Assembly (NCBI GenBank): GCA_027306785.1 | Contig: DAHUZB010000009.1 | Span: forward strand, 222,132 to 286,131 | Length of the DNA stretch: 64,000 nucleotides | Source: Vulcanimicrobiota bacterium | Lineage (GTDB): Bacteria; Vulcanimicrobiota; Vulcanimicrobiia; Vulcanimicrobiales; Vulcanimicrobiaceae | Direction of reading: 5' to 3' | Shown here: in pieces, positions 54,625 to 63,716 of the stretch | How the letters are laid out: the number at the start of each line of letters is the position of its first letter | How positions within the stretch are numbered: the stretch's first letter is position 1 | Program-made: the position numbers and the translations under genes | The notes under the pieces: model-generated | The model's input: the letters and a program-made list of their open reading frames with translations, nothing else | Told to the model about the DNA's origin: nothing | Databases searched by the model: none

Positions 54625-55323
54625 ATGAGCTGGTTTGCCCGGATCGAAGCGGCCTGTGCGGCGTTCATCGAGCGCGCCTTCGCCACGACCTTTCCGAGCG
54701 ATCTCGAGCCCGCGGTCGTGGCTCGCAAGCTGATCGCGACGATGGAGACGCGCACGCGCGGCGAGGACGGGCACCTGCTCGCGCCGGGCTCATACATCGT
54801 CTACATGCATCCCGAGGATTACGAGCGCCTCGCGGAACATCGCGTCTACTTGGAGCGCGAATGGGCCGAGTTGCTGCGCGACATGGCCGGGCGCGTGGGT
54901 ATCTATTTTTACGACGGCGGTCCGAACGTGGCGATGGAGCCGCGCGAGAGCGTGACGGCGGGCATGGTGGATATCGGCGTCGCGAGCGACGTGACGATCT
55001 CGATTCCCAAGCACGGCGACGCGTTGATCGCGCGACGCTATCACCTGCGCATGCTCAAAGGCGTGCCCGCGTACGGCGTTTACTTCATCGACGAACGCGC
55101 GACGATCGGCCGCAGCGAGGAGAGCGACATCTTTCTCGTGGATCCGAGCGTCTCGCGCAACCACGCGGAGATCGTGATCGACGGCGGCACGGTAACGCTT
55201 CGCGATCTCGGCTCGACCAACGGTACCTTCGTGAACGGCGAACGTATCGAGACGCGGCGCATGAGCGCGGGCGACGAGGTGACCTTCGGCAACACGCAGA
55301 TGCGCTTGGAGGCGCGCGAGTGA
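54625..55323 (+). CDS. FhaA-like protein (DUF3662 and FHA domain)
   Basis: 232 residues. The N-terminal DUF3662 part (1-130, FARIEAACAAFIERAFATTF) is followed by an FHA domain (about 150-230: TIGRSEESDI, VSRNHAEI, GSTNGTFVNG) that binds phosphothreonine. In Actinobacteria FhaA regulates peptidoglycan synthesis through phosphorylated partners. No Ser/Thr kinase gene lies in the window. It heads a tightly overlapping row FhaA-FHA-PP2C-SEDS. Confidence 0.88.
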   Translation: MSWFARIEAACAAFIERAFATTFPSDLEPAVVARKLIATMETRTRGEDGHLLAPGSYIVYMHPEDYERLAEHRVYLEREWAELLRDMAGRVGIYFYDGGPNVAMEPRESVTAGMVDIGVASDVTISIPKHGDALIARRYHLRMLKGVPAYGVYFIDERATIGRSEESDIFLVDPSVSRNHAEIVIDGGTVTLRDLGSTNGTFVNGERIETRRMSAGDEVTFGNTQMRLEARE

Positions 55324-55742
55324 TTGCAAGCGCGTCGCTGCGCATCGGCTCGCTCGAAATGCTCGCGGCGCTCGTCTTCGTGACCGCGATCGCCGCGCGG
55401 CCGCGGCGCGATCCCGCGTTCACCGTTGCGCGCGACGCGCCGCTGCGCGCGCATCTCCGGGTGGTGGAACTCGGAGCCGCACGCGCGTTCGAGGCGACGG
55501 CCCCGTTCGAGATCGGGCGCGCCGAGGCGTGCGCGCTCGTGCTGCGCGATCCGGAGGTGAGCCGCCGCCACGCGCGTTTGGAACCCGACCGCGGTACCCT
55601 TTTCCTGCGCGATCTGCAGAGCAGTAACGGAACCTTCTTGAACGGGCGACGTGTGACGAGTACGATCGAGGTCCGCACCGGCGACGAGATCGACGTCGGC
55701 GCGACGCGCATCATCGTCGAGGACGTGCAACCGTGGATGTAG
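55320..55742 (+). CDS. FHA-domain protein, FhaB-like
   Basis: 140 residues. One N-terminal hydrophobic helix (LEMLAALVFVTAIAA) then a complete FHA domain (FEIGRAEACALVL, VSRRHARLEP, SSNGTFLNG). GTG 55320 overlaps the fhaA-like stop. As in the actinobacterial FhaB (FipA partner) it should be membrane-anchored with FHA in the cytosol. Confidence 0.87.
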   Translation: MIASASLRIGSLEMLAALVFVTAIAARPRRDPAFTVARDAPLRAHLRVVELGAARAFEATAPFEIGRAEACALVLRDPEVSRRHARLEPDRGTLFLRDLQSSNGTFLNGRRVTSTIEVRTGDEIDVGATRIIVEDVQPWM

Positions 55743-56485
55743 CGATTCGGGGCGATCGGGCCTCGTGTCTCTCGATGCAAGTGGGGCCGCACGCGTGGCT
55801 CTTTGCGGTCGCGCGCGGTTTCGGCACGATCGACGGTGCGGCGGCGGCGCCCGCCACGCTCGGCCGCTTGCGCGCCGAGTGCGAACGGCGCCTGCGAACC
55901 GAACGCTTCCGCCGTGCGCTCTCGCGCTCGAGCGCGGCACCGACGGCACTGCTCGGCGTGCTCGCACGCGTGAACGGCGAACTCTTCGCGCGCTCCGCGT
56001 CGCACGAGGACTACGTGACGGCGGGCTCGTCGATCACGCTCGCGCTCGTGCTGCGTTCGCATGCGTACGTGATGCACGCGGGCGGCACGGCCGCCTATCT
56101 CGCGCATCGCGGTGAGGTGCGCGCGCTCACCGCCGACGACGCGTTCGAGGATGCCGCGCTGCCGCTGCTCGGGCGCGCGCTCGGCACGTCCGCGTCGCTC
56201 GATGTCGCGGTGACGAGCGTCGACGTGGCGCCCGGCGACGTGATGATGCTGCTCGGCCACCGCGTGCGCGGCGAGATCGATCGCCGCGCGCTGATCGCGC
56301 ACGTGGAAGCCGCCGGCCCGAGCGAGCACATGCTGGTCGTGCGCTTCGACGACGACGATACCGCGCCCGAACGTGCGCCGCTCGCGCGCCCGCGCGCGAC
56401 CGTTCCGCATCCCGCGCGCCGGATCGCCTATGCGGTCGCCGCGGCGCTGCTCTCGCTCCTGATCGCGACGGCGTGGACGCGGTAG
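55733..56485 (+). CDS. PP2C-like protein lacking metal-binding residues (probable pseudophosphatase)
   Basis: 250 residues; the position after FhaB and before the SEDS gene is that of the PstP-type PP2C phosphatase, and the fold pattern fits (VTAGSSITLALVLRSHAYVMHAGG, one C-terminal membrane helix LLSLLIATAW). But the usual VADGMGG becomes VARGFGT (R28 for Asp), the NED motif before it is absent and the final SDG becomes GHR in DVMMLLGHRVRG. All metal ligands seem gone, so phosphatase activity is unlikely; it may be a sensor or scaffold. GTG start overlaps the FHA gene by 10 bases. Confidence 0.7.
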   Translation: MDVAIRGDRASCLSMQVGPHAWLFAVARGFGTIDGAAAAPATLGRLRAECERRLRTERFRRALSRSSAAPTALLGVLARVNGELFARSASHEDYVTAGSSITLALVLRSHAYVMHAGGTAAYLAHRGEVRALTADDAFEDAALPLLGRALGTSASLDVAVTSVDVAPGDVMMLLGHRVRGEIDRRALIAHVEAAGPSEHMLVVRFDDDDTAPERAPLARPRATVPHPARRIAYAVAAALLSLLIATAWTR

Positions 56486-57741
56486 TCCGCTACGGGCGTC
56501 GGCTGCTGCCGATGGTGCTCGCGCTCGCCGTTTCGGCCCTGTTGCTCGCGTACGCGCCCGCGAAGAGTCTCGGGGCACCGTGGCTACTCGGCCTGCTGGG
56601 TGCGCTCGCGCTCGCGTGGGTTGCGTGGCAGCCCGCGACGACCGAACGTGATAATCTCTTGCCGGCGCTCGCCGTGGTGCTCTCGGCGCTCGGGCTGACC
56701 CTCGTCGCGCGCCTCTCGCCCGATCTCGCACGCAAGCAGATGCTGTGGCTCGTGGTCTCGCTCGTGCTCGCGATCGCGGCGGGACCGTTCTTCACGCATT
56801 TTCGACGCTTCGCGGCGACGAAGTATCTGTGGGTGGTCGCCTCGCTCGTGCTCTTCGCGTTGCTGCTCATCTTCGGCCAGCAGGTCAACGGCGCGCGGTT
56901 ATGGATCAAGCTCGGTCCCGTGCAGTACGAGCCCGTCGAACTCATCAAGCTGTTCATCGTGTTCTTTCTCGCGGCGTACCTGGCGGAGACCGCCGATGTG
57001 ATCGCCGCCGCACGGCCGTGGTCGGTGCGCGCGAACCTGAAGTATCTCGGGCCGCTCTTCATCGGGTGGGGCGCGTCGATGGCGATTCTCGTGCTGCAGC
57101 GCGATCTCGGCATGGCGGCGCTGTTGCTCTCCACCTTCGCGGCGCTGCTCTACGTGGCGACGCGGCGTTTGGATATCGTGATCGCCGGGATCGCCGTCTT
57201 TGCGCTCGCCGCGTTCTGGGCGATGCATCACTTTCCGTACGTGCAGACGCGCGTGGCGGTGTGGACCGATCCGTTCAGCGATCCGCTCGGCGCGGGCTAT
57301 CAGTCCTCGCAGGCCTACTACGCGCTCGCGGCGGGCGGCGCGTTCGGCACCGGCTTCGGTCTCGGACACCCCACCTTCATCCCCGATGTCGCGACGGATT
57401 ACATCTACGCGGCATTCTCCGAAGAGTTCGGCTTGATCGGGGCTTTCGTGCTGATCGGGCTCTTCGCGGTGCTCGTGAAGCGCTTGCTCGCGGTCGGCAG
57501 CGATCAACCCGATCTCTACGCGAAATTACTGGGCGCCGGGCTCGCGGCGACGCTCGGATTTCAGGTCTTCATCATCATCGGCGGCGTGATCGGACTCTTT
57601 CCGCTCACCGGCATCACGCTGCCGTTTCTCTCCTACGGCGGGAGTTCGCTCGTCGCGAACTTCTTGCTGGTGGCGCTCATGTGGGCCATGAGCGCGCGCG
57701 TATGCGTACCAACGCGATCTCCCTCGTCATCATCGCGTTAG
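56473..57741 (+). CDS. SEDS-family peptidoglycan glycosyltransferase (FtsW/RodA)
   Basis: 422 residues with about ten membrane helices. FGQQVNGARLWIKLGPVQYEPVELIKL, LQRDLGMA (catalytic-type Asp), DYIYAAFSEEFGLIGAF and GITLPFLSYGGSSLVAN are the SEDS motifs. Polymerises lipid II in elongation (RodA) or division (FtsW); the FHA neighbours favour the RodA type. GTG start. Its 3' end overlaps the next gene by 40 bases, and no cognate class B PBP follows. Confidence 0.93.
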   Translation: MDAVVRYGRRLLPMVLALAVSALLLAYAPAKSLGAPWLLGLLGALALAWVAWQPATTERDNLLPALAVVLSALGLTLVARLSPDLARKQMLWLVVSLVLAIAAGPFFTHFRRFAATKYLWVVASLVLFALLLIFGQQVNGARLWIKLGPVQYEPVELIKLFIVFFLAAYLAETADVIAAARPWSVRANLKYLGPLFIGWGASMAILVLQRDLGMAALLLSTFAALLYVATRRLDIVIAGIAVFALAAFWAMHHFPYVQTRVAVWTDPFSDPLGAGYQSSQAYYALAAGGAFGTGFGLGHPTFIPDVATDYIYAAFSEEFGLIGAFVLIGLFAVLVKRLLAVGSDQPDLYAKLLGAGLAATLGFQVFIIIGGVIGLFPLTGITLPFLSYGGSSLVANFLLVALMWAMSARVCVPTRSPSSSSR

Positions 57742-58502
57742 CGCTGCTTGCAATCGGCGCGGGCTTCGCGAGCGGGCAGGTCGGCGCGCATCCGCCCGCG
57801 ATCGTGAGCTTGCGCGCGGGGCCCGCGCCGCGTGTCTCCGCGCCGACCGACGACGCGCGCTATTCCGATATGCCGGTACGCGATCTCTTTTCGCGCGACG
57901 ATGTGGTGGTGGCGCGTCACACCGGGGCATCGGCGCGCTGGCTCGCGCCGCAGCTCTCGCTCGTGGTGGGCTTGTGCGGAGCCTCCGCGCGCATCGAGTC
58001 GGCGTTTCTGCACCTCGGTTTGCCCATCGCCTACGATCTTGATCCGCATGCACCCGAGGCGCTCGCGTTCGCGCGCGACGCACAGGCGGCGCATGCGGAG
58101 CTGCTCGTGCACGTCAACGAGGCGCCGTCGCCCGCCGTGTTGACCGCGCTGCGCGCGCGATTCGGGGCGATCGCGGGCGTCGCGTCGCGCACGAGTGCGG
58201 GCATGGCGCGCGCCCTCGCGGGCAGCGGACTCGTCTTCTTCGACGAGCGTGGAACCGCCGATCCGCGCGCGTTCGCCGACGCGCACGTTCCCTTCGTGGC
58301 GCGGAATACGACCGTGGACGATCGCACCGGCGAAGGCTACGTGCTCTTCATGCTCGATCGCGCCGAACTGCGATCCGAACACGAAGGGCGCTTGGTCGTT
58401 TTGATGCGGCCGCTCCCGAGCACGCTGACCGCGCTCGAGAGCTTCTTGCGCACGAGGAGTGTGCAAATCGCGGCGCTAACGCCTTCCGGACGCAGCGATT
58501 GA
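57702..58502 (+). CDS. Divergent polysaccharide deacetylase-like protein (YibQ/DUF610 type)
   Basis: 266 residues with a signal/anchor (ISLVIIALALLAIGAGF). From about 85 on: LSLVVGLCGASA, LGLPIAYDLDPHAPEALAFARDA, AAHAELLVHV, GAIAGVASRTSAGMARAL, GLVFFDERGTADPRAF and VARNTTVDD. The sequence of these elements parallels the YibQ family, but the classical PMEP and NHMGS residues have changed. Probably periplasmic. Replaces the PBP usually found after a SEDS gene. Confidence 0.55.
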   Translation: MRTNAISLVIIALALLAIGAGFASGQVGAHPPAIVSLRAGPAPRVSAPTDDARYSDMPVRDLFSRDDVVVARHTGASARWLAPQLSLVVGLCGASARIESAFLHLGLPIAYDLDPHAPEALAFARDAQAAHAELLVHVNEAPSPAVLTALRARFGAIAGVASRTSAGMARALAGSGLVFFDERGTADPRAFADAHVPFVARNTTVDDRTGEGYVLFMLDRAELRSEHEGRLVVLMRPLPSTLTALESFLRTRSVQIAALTPSGRSD

Positions 58503-58533
58503 TAGAACGCATCTCCGGTTGAAAGGAGTGGTC

Positions 58534-59055
58534 ATGGAGCGTCTTTCCAAAATCGGCCTCGTCGGCCTAGCCCTCATGCTCGCGCTCGCCGCTTGTTCCA
58601 AGAGCAGCAACTCCGGCACCAGCTCGACCACGTCGTCGGAAGCAACTGCCGCAGCCTCGGCGCAAGCAAGCGCCGCGGCATCGCCCGAGGCCTCGGCATC
58701 GGCGGCGGCCCAAGTCGCGCAGAACGGCGCGGCGGCCGCCGACGGCGGTAAGGTCTACCAGACGAACTGTTCGAGCTGTCACCAAGCCACCGGCGAAGGA
58801 CTCGTCGGGTCGTTCCCGCCGCTGGCGGGCAATCCGGTCGTCACGGGCGACGCCACGAACGTCATTCACATCCTGAAGTACGGCCTCAACGGCAAGATTC
58901 AAGTGGCCGGTCATACGTACAACGGCATGATGCCCGCGTGGGGACAGTCGCTCTCCAACGCCGACATCGCGGCGGTGATCACCTACATTCGCTCCTCGTG
59001 GGGCAACAAGGCGAGCGCGGTCACCGAGGCCGACGTCGCCGGCGTGACGCAGTAG
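58534..59055 (+). CDS. c-type cytochrome lipoprotein
   Basis: 173 residues. ATG 58534 follows AAAGGAG. Lipobox LALAAC, then a Ser/Ala-rich linker of about 45 residues, then a single-heme class I domain: CSSCH (79-83) and the distal Met in YNGMMPAWGQ (about 131). Periplasmic electron carrier. The next gene is convergent, 7 bp away; no oxidase genes are near, so the partner is unknown. Confidence 0.9.
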   Translation: MERLSKIGLVGLALMLALAACSKSSNSGTSSTTSSEATAAASAQASAAASPEASASAAAQVAQNGAAAADGGKVYQTNCSSCHQATGEGLVGSFPPLAGNPVVTGDATNVIHILKYGLNGKIQVAGHTYNGMMPAWGQSLSNADIAAVITYIRSSWGNKASAVTEADVAGVTQ

Positions 59056-59062
59056 CGGCGCG

Positions 59063-59845
59063 TCAGCCGAAGCGCACGCAGAGCATCGAAACGGAGCCGC
59101 CGTCGATCCCGTCGACCGGAAAACTCACCGGATCGTCGGCCGCGGCGGCTCCCATCGCATAGACCAGCGGAAGATAGTGATCGGGCGCGGGCGCCGCGAG
59201 CAGCGCGTCCTCACCGAGCGCTTCGTACTCCACGAGCGGTTCGTACTCGCGCGCGAGCAGGAGTTCGCGCGCGTTCGTTTCGAAGCGCAGCGCCCAATCG
59301 TAGGGCTCCTGCGGATGCCGCCCCCAAGCATACGCGTGCAGGTTGTGAATCAGATTGCCGCTCGCGGCGACCAGGATGCCTTCGTCGCGCAACGGACGCA
59401 AGCGTTGCCCGAGCGCGTAGTGAAACGACGGCGGCTGCAGTTCGTCGATACTGAGCTGCACGACCGGAACATCCGCATCCGGATAGGCGTGGCAGAGCAC
59501 GGCCCACGTTCCGTGATCGAGACCCCAACTGCGATCCATCTGCACGCGCTGCGGTGCGAGGAGTTCCGCGACGCGCGTCGCGAGCGCGGGATTGCCCGGT
59601 GCGGGATAGCGCATCTCGTAGAGCGGACGCGGAAATCCGCCGAAATCGTGAATCGTGCGCGGCTGCTCCATCGCGGTGACCATCGTGCCCGGCAAATACC
59701 AATGCGCGGAGATCATCAGGATCGCGCGCGGCTTCGGCATCGCGGCGCCGAGCGCGCGCCAGGCTTGCGTGTAGCGATTGTGATCGAGCGCGTTGAGCGG
59801 ATTGCCGTGGCCGAAGAAGACGACGGGCATGCGTGGAGCGGTCAT
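59063..59845 (-). CDS. 4,5-DOPA dioxygenase extradiol-like protein (YgiD family)
   Basis: 260 residues from ATG 59845. FFGHGNPLNAL, ILMISAHWYLPGT, GLDHGTWAVLCHAYPDADVPVVQLSID and SGNLIHNLHAY provide the His/metal motifs of class III extradiol dioxygenases (LigB-like). It would open catechol-type rings; the natural substrate in bacteria is unsettled. Confidence 0.88.
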   Translation of the reverse strand: MTAPRMPVVFFGHGNPLNALDHNRYTQAWRALGAAMPKPRAILMISAHWYLPGTMVTAMEQPRTIHDFGGFPRPLYEMRYPAPGNPALATRVAELLAPQRVQMDRSWGLDHGTWAVLCHAYPDADVPVVQLSIDELQPPSFHYALGQRLRPLRDEGILVAASGNLIHNLHAYAWGRHPQEPYDWALRFETNARELLLAREYEPLVEYEALGEDALLAAPAPDHYLPLVYAMGAAAADDPVSFPVDGIDGGSVSMLCVRFG

Positions 59846-59984
59846 CGTGCTTCGATTCTGACCGGCGCGAGCAAACTTTGCAAACTCTTGGCGCGAGATG
59901 CGGCAAGCGAGCGGGGCTTCGGTTCGGGGCGAAGAACGAGCGCCGAAGAATAACCCAGGTTGCTGCCGACTGGAGGCCCGATCC

Positions 59985-61583
59985 GTGCGCTCATCGTCGA
60001 TCCTTTTTGCGTTGACCGCGTGCGTCGCGGTGCTGGCCGGATGCGGTGGGGGCGGGAGCAGCGGCTCCGTGACGCCCACGACCTCGGCCACGCCCACCTC
60101 GGTTGCGACCACGCCGGCGCCTCCGCCGGCCACGCCGACACCCACGCTTGCGGCCTATTGCGGAAATTACAGTCTCCCCGCGACCGGCGTGCCGCTCAAC
60201 CTCACCGACGACTCGGGTCTCGGTGCCGTGCTGATCGTGTACGTGACCAACGGCACCGACTTCATGGATCAAAACGGCAATTTCACGCAGGCCACGGCGT
60301 ATCCGATTCCGGCGGCGTGCTTCTCGAACACGCAGCCGTCGGCCGCTTCGAACAAACCGCTCACGATTCCGAACGGCGTCGGCGGCCGCATCTACCTCGC
60401 GTACGCGACGCCGAACCCGAACCCGAGCGTCGTACCCAATCCCTTCGGCAGCGCGAGCGTGAGCGGCCCGAACGTGGGCTACGCGGCCAACCCGTTCCCG
60501 TGGGATAAGGTGGAGTACAACACGAGCGCGGGCGCCACGATCGACACCACGCAGGTCGATGCGCTCGGACTTCCGCTCGAACTGAGCGTGAGCGGCGGTG
60601 CGCTGCCGTCGGGCGGGGGCTCGTCCTGCACCGCGAACGCGCTGCCGATCGTCGGCGTGACGTCGTGCAACTACGGCAAGATCTTTACCGCGCTCGCCGC
60701 CGATCCCAACTACGGATCGCTCGTCGTCGCGCAGAACTTCAACGGCAAGCTGATCGACATGCAAGTGGTCGCGCCCAAGGATTCGGTCGCGTTCACATCG
60801 TTCCAGTGGAATCTGTTCGGCCTCGCTGCGAACCTGCCGGTACCGACCCCGAGCATCTGCCCCGCCTCGCCGGCAAACGGTTACATCACTTGCGTGCTCT
60901 CGCAGTATCAGACGACGCCGCGGCTCTTCCAGGCGAGCAACAATATCGGTGTAACCGGAGCGAGCGGTGATTCTTATTGCGCAAGCTCCGACGGCAGCGC
61001 GAACTTCATCTTCACCGACGTCGGGAGCGCAACGTCGTGCACGGGCGCGACGCCGAATCCGAATCCGCCGGCGGGTCAGGTGAACCCGTTCAAGATGCCG
61101 ATTGCGGAGTTCACCTACGGCGTGCCGCCCGCGGCCGACGGCGGCGGCGCGTGCAAACAAGCGATTCTGTTCTCGCAGCCGTGGGGCAACGCGAACGTGG
61201 GCAGCGGCCACATCTTCGCGACCGCCGACGCGTTCGCGCTGTGGAAATCCGTCACGGCGGATCTCAACCGCGGCACGATGCTCTCCACCTCGGCGACGCA
61301 CCCGGTCGGCGTGACGAACCCGTCGTTCGGGATCTTCTTCCAAGACCCGATGTACAACACGTACGCGCAGGTGATCCACCAGTACTTCGACGGCAACCTC
61401 GCCTACGCGCTTGCGTACGACGACCTGGGCAACTTCGAATCGGGCGTGATCTGGAACAGCCCCGATTCGATCAACGTGCGCATCAACGCCGTTCCGACCG
61501 CATCGGCCGCGACCGGTGCGCCGACGCCGGTGGCCGTGCCGAGCCCGTGCGCGGCGCTGCCGATCAACGTGGGCACGTTCTAA
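59985..61583 (+). CDS. Lipoprotein resembling GH64 beta-1,3-glucanase
   Basis: 532 residues; GTG 59985 with GGAGG at 59972-59976. Lipobox VLAGC, a long Thr/Pro/Ala linker (about 25-60), then LIVYVTNGTDFMDQNGNF, GGRIYLAYATPNPNP and the all-beta pattern of GH64/thaumatin-like glucanases to the end. There are about eight cysteines in the mature part, suggesting disulfides. It would act on beta-1,3-glucans of fungi or its own matrix; the catalytic Glu/Asp pair was not identified with certainty. Confidence 0.65.
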   Translation: MRSSSILFALTACVAVLAGCGGGGSSGSVTPTTSATPTSVATTPAPPPATPTPTLAAYCGNYSLPATGVPLNLTDDSGLGAVLIVYVTNGTDFMDQNGNFTQATAYPIPAACFSNTQPSAASNKPLTIPNGVGGRIYLAYATPNPNPSVVPNPFGSASVSGPNVGYAANPFPWDKVEYNTSAGATIDTTQVDALGLPLELSVSGGALPSGGGSSCTANALPIVGVTSCNYGKIFTALAADPNYGSLVVAQNFNGKLIDMQVVAPKDSVAFTSFQWNLFGLAANLPVPTPSICPASPANGYITCVLSQYQTTPRLFQASNNIGVTGASGDSYCASSDGSANFIFTDVGSATSCTGATPNPNPPAGQVNPFKMPIAEFTYGVPPAADGGGACKQAILFSQPWGNANVGSGHIFATADAFALWKSVTADLNRGTMLSTSATHPVGVTNPSFGIFFQDPMYNTYAQVIHQYFDGNLAYALAYDDLGNFESGVIWNSPDSINVRINAVPTASAATGAPTPVAVPSPCAALPINVGTF

Positions 61584-61630
61584 CCGCGCACCGACGGGAA
61601 CGTGCCCGTGCGCGCTCGTAGAGAGCGTGC

Positions 61631-62152
61631 ATGGGTGGTGAGATCGTGGAGAAGGTCGTTGCGTTTCTCGATGAGATCGGGATCGCGACGACCTTCGCTG
61701 CTGTTCCGGGTCGGAGCGTGCTGCCGGGGCTCGCGGTGCACGACGGCGTGATCGCGATCGACCGCGAGCGCTTATCGTTTCCGGGCGATCTGCTGCATGA
61801 GGCCGGGCATTTGGCCGTGATGGCGCCGCGCACGCGCGACGGGAGTTCGGGGCGCTTGAACGCGGTGCGCGCGGAGGAACTCGCCGCGATCGCATGGTCG
61901 TACGCCGCTGCCGTGCATCTCGCGATCGATGCCGCGGTCGTGTTTCACGAGGGCGGCTATCGCGGCGGCGGTGCGAACTTGTGCGAGAACTTCACGAACG
62001 GCTACTACATCGGCGTACCCGTACTGGAGTGGCTCGGTATGACCGCCGATGCCAAGCGCGCCGCGGAACTCGGTGTGGCACCCTATCCCGCCATGCTGCG
62101 ATGGACGAACGTACATGCGCGCGAACTGCGCGCCCCGGAAGCGAACGAGTGA
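61631..62152 (+). CDS. Hypothetical protein with HEAGH zinc-peptidase motif
   Basis: 173 residues, no signal peptide. LLHEAGHLAVMAPRTR near residue 56 is a HExxH metal motif; a possible third ligand is the Glu pair in VRAEELAAIAWSYAAA. No family recognised. Probably a cytosolic metalloprotein or minimal zincin. Confidence 0.6.
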   Translation: MGGEIVEKVVAFLDEIGIATTFAAVPGRSVLPGLAVHDGVIAIDRERLSFPGDLLHEAGHLAVMAPRTRDGSSGRLNAVRAEELAAIAWSYAAAVHLAIDAAVVFHEGGYRGGGANLCENFTNGYYIGVPVLEWLGMTADAKRAAELGVAPYPAMLRWTNVHARELRAPEANE

Positions 62153-62196
62153 TGATTGCGTGCCGCGGAGCGCGATTTCGAGCTCTCGGCGGTGAA

Positions 62197-63294
62197 TTAC
62201 CGAGTAGCCGCCGGCTCACGCCACACGAAGACCTCGGCAATGCCGTCGAGCGTGCCGATACCGGTAATGGTTCCGTCGCGAGCGACCGCGTAGGCGCACT
62301 CGAAACGCCAGCCTGGAGGGTGCGGCAGGTCGTCTAAGCGCTGGAGAACGCCGTTGTGCCACCGAAAAGCAAAATGACGACCCCGGGAGTCCATCACCAT
62401 TCCTACGACGGTGCCATCGTCGTTCACCGCGTACGCCACGCTACGCGGAGAGCGGGGGGCGATTGCGATGCGCTTCCCGCTATTCGTCCAAACAATGGCA
62501 TGGGGTGCCATAGGGGGAACGGCGTCGGCGCCGACCGTCAGGCCGAGCGCGTTGACGGCGATGGCATCGCCGCGCCCGAGTTCGCGAACGTGTTGCCCAT
62601 ACCATCGCAGCGCGTCCGTGCGCGCGATGGCGACGTTGACGTTGTGCGGCGTACGCTTCCCGTAGGCATGGGGACGGTAGCCCGCAGCCCACTCCCCGTT
62701 GACGCCCTGGACCGTGGCTCTTCCGAGATCACGGCAGTGCGAACCTTGAACGACAAAGGCGTACGGAACATATCCGGAATCGGCAGACGCGATTTCGAAT
62801 GAATCGGCGCCCGACTGATCGATCGTTAACGCAACGCGCCCGGCGCTGTCGCCTCCATACGCATGCTGATCGTAGGAGTCGCCCGATACGACGCACGACG
62901 GTAGCGACCAGCGGGCCGCAGAAAACGCCCCCCATCGCTGCACCTCGAAAGACACGCCGCTATACGCGCCGCTCCACGAGGTGGAGGCCGTGACGAGAAG
63001 CTCCGGGCCCGCGCTCGCGACACCGGCCGCGTCGACCCGGTAGGTGGGATCGTTTTTCGCGTTCTCTGCGCCTCCCGGTGCCGTCAGCACCGGGAGCCCG
63101 GAAAACGTTTGAAAGGTGCCGTTTCTCCATCGGAAGGCGCGCGTTCGGAACGTGCGATCGGTCGAATGCGCGAGCGCGGCTACACTGCCGTTCGCCGAGA
63201 CGGCGATCTGTGGTGTGGCTCCTTCCGGATCCACCGTAAAGCCGACCGGTAACGAGAGTGCACGTACGAGGGCGACTACTGCAAACGCGAGCAT
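62197..63294 (-). CDS. Secreted HAF-repeat-like protein
   Basis: 365 residues. ATG 63294 follows AAGGAG at 8 bases. Short signal (LAFAVVALVRALSLPVG). Repeated units with AFRWRNGTFQTFSGLP, AIVWTNSGKRI and AFRWHNGVLQRLDDLP correspond to the extracellular HAF repeat (propeller-like). Function unknown, probably surface or periplasmic. Confidence 0.65.
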   Translation of the reverse strand: MLAFAVVALVRALSLPVGFTVDPEGATPQIAVSANGSVAALAHSTDRTFRTRAFRWRNGTFQTFSGLPVLTAPGGAENAKNDPTYRVDAAGVASAGPELLVTASTSWSGAYSGVSFEVQRWGAFSAARWSLPSCVVSGDSYDQHAYGGDSAGRVALTIDQSGADSFEIASADSGYVPYAFVVQGSHCRDLGRATVQGVNGEWAAGYRPHAYGKRTPHNVNVAIARTDALRWYGQHVRELGRGDAIAVNALGLTVGADAVPPMAPHAIVWTNSGKRIAIAPRSPRSVAYAVNDDGTVVGMVMDSRGRHFAFRWHNGVLQRLDDLPHPPGWRFECAYAVARDGTITGIGTLDGIAEVFVWREPAATR

Positions 63295-63426
63295 CGAAGC
63301 GTCTCCTTCCGATACGCAACGTATGGATGGCAGGCGCCGTGAATCCTTTGAGGAGATACCCGACCTCGATGAACGTGAGATGCCGCTTCGGCTCGCGGAG
63401 CCGTTTCGGTGGCTGTCGGTCTCGGC

Positions 63427-63693
63427 TTAGTGATGCAGGATGATCGCGAGGATCGTCGTGATCCACGTGCCGACGATCGTGCCGATCACCCACGTGAACC
63501 GCTGATCGATCTGCCCGAAGCGGGCGTCGACCTGCGCGAAGCGGGCGTCGATCTGCACGAAGCGAGCGTCGATCTGCGCGAAACGCTGCTCGAACCCGCC
63601 GAGGCGGCGATCGATCGAATCCAACCGCTTGTCGACCTGTTCGAGGATGCCCTCAACGCGGGACATTCTGGAATCCAGGGACTGGGCGCTCAT
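63427..63693 (-). CDS. Short coiled-coil membrane protein with 7-residue repeats
   Basis: 88 residues from ATG 63693 (GGGAGA upstream). Residues 10-65 are heptads of the form QIDARFA / QVDKRLD, a perfect coiled coil, and the DNA shows the matching 21-bp near-repeats. Residues 66-88 form a membrane helix (WVIGTIVGTWITTILAIIL). Similar tail-anchored coiled-coil proteins are common and of unknown role. Confidence 0.7.
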   Translation of the reverse strand: MSAQSLDSRMSRVEGILEQVDKRLDSIDRRLGGFEQRFAQIDARFVQIDARFAQVDARFGQIDQRFTWVIGTIVGTWITTILAIILHH

Positions 63694-63716
63694 AGGTTCT
63701 CCCATCATAGCACGAC

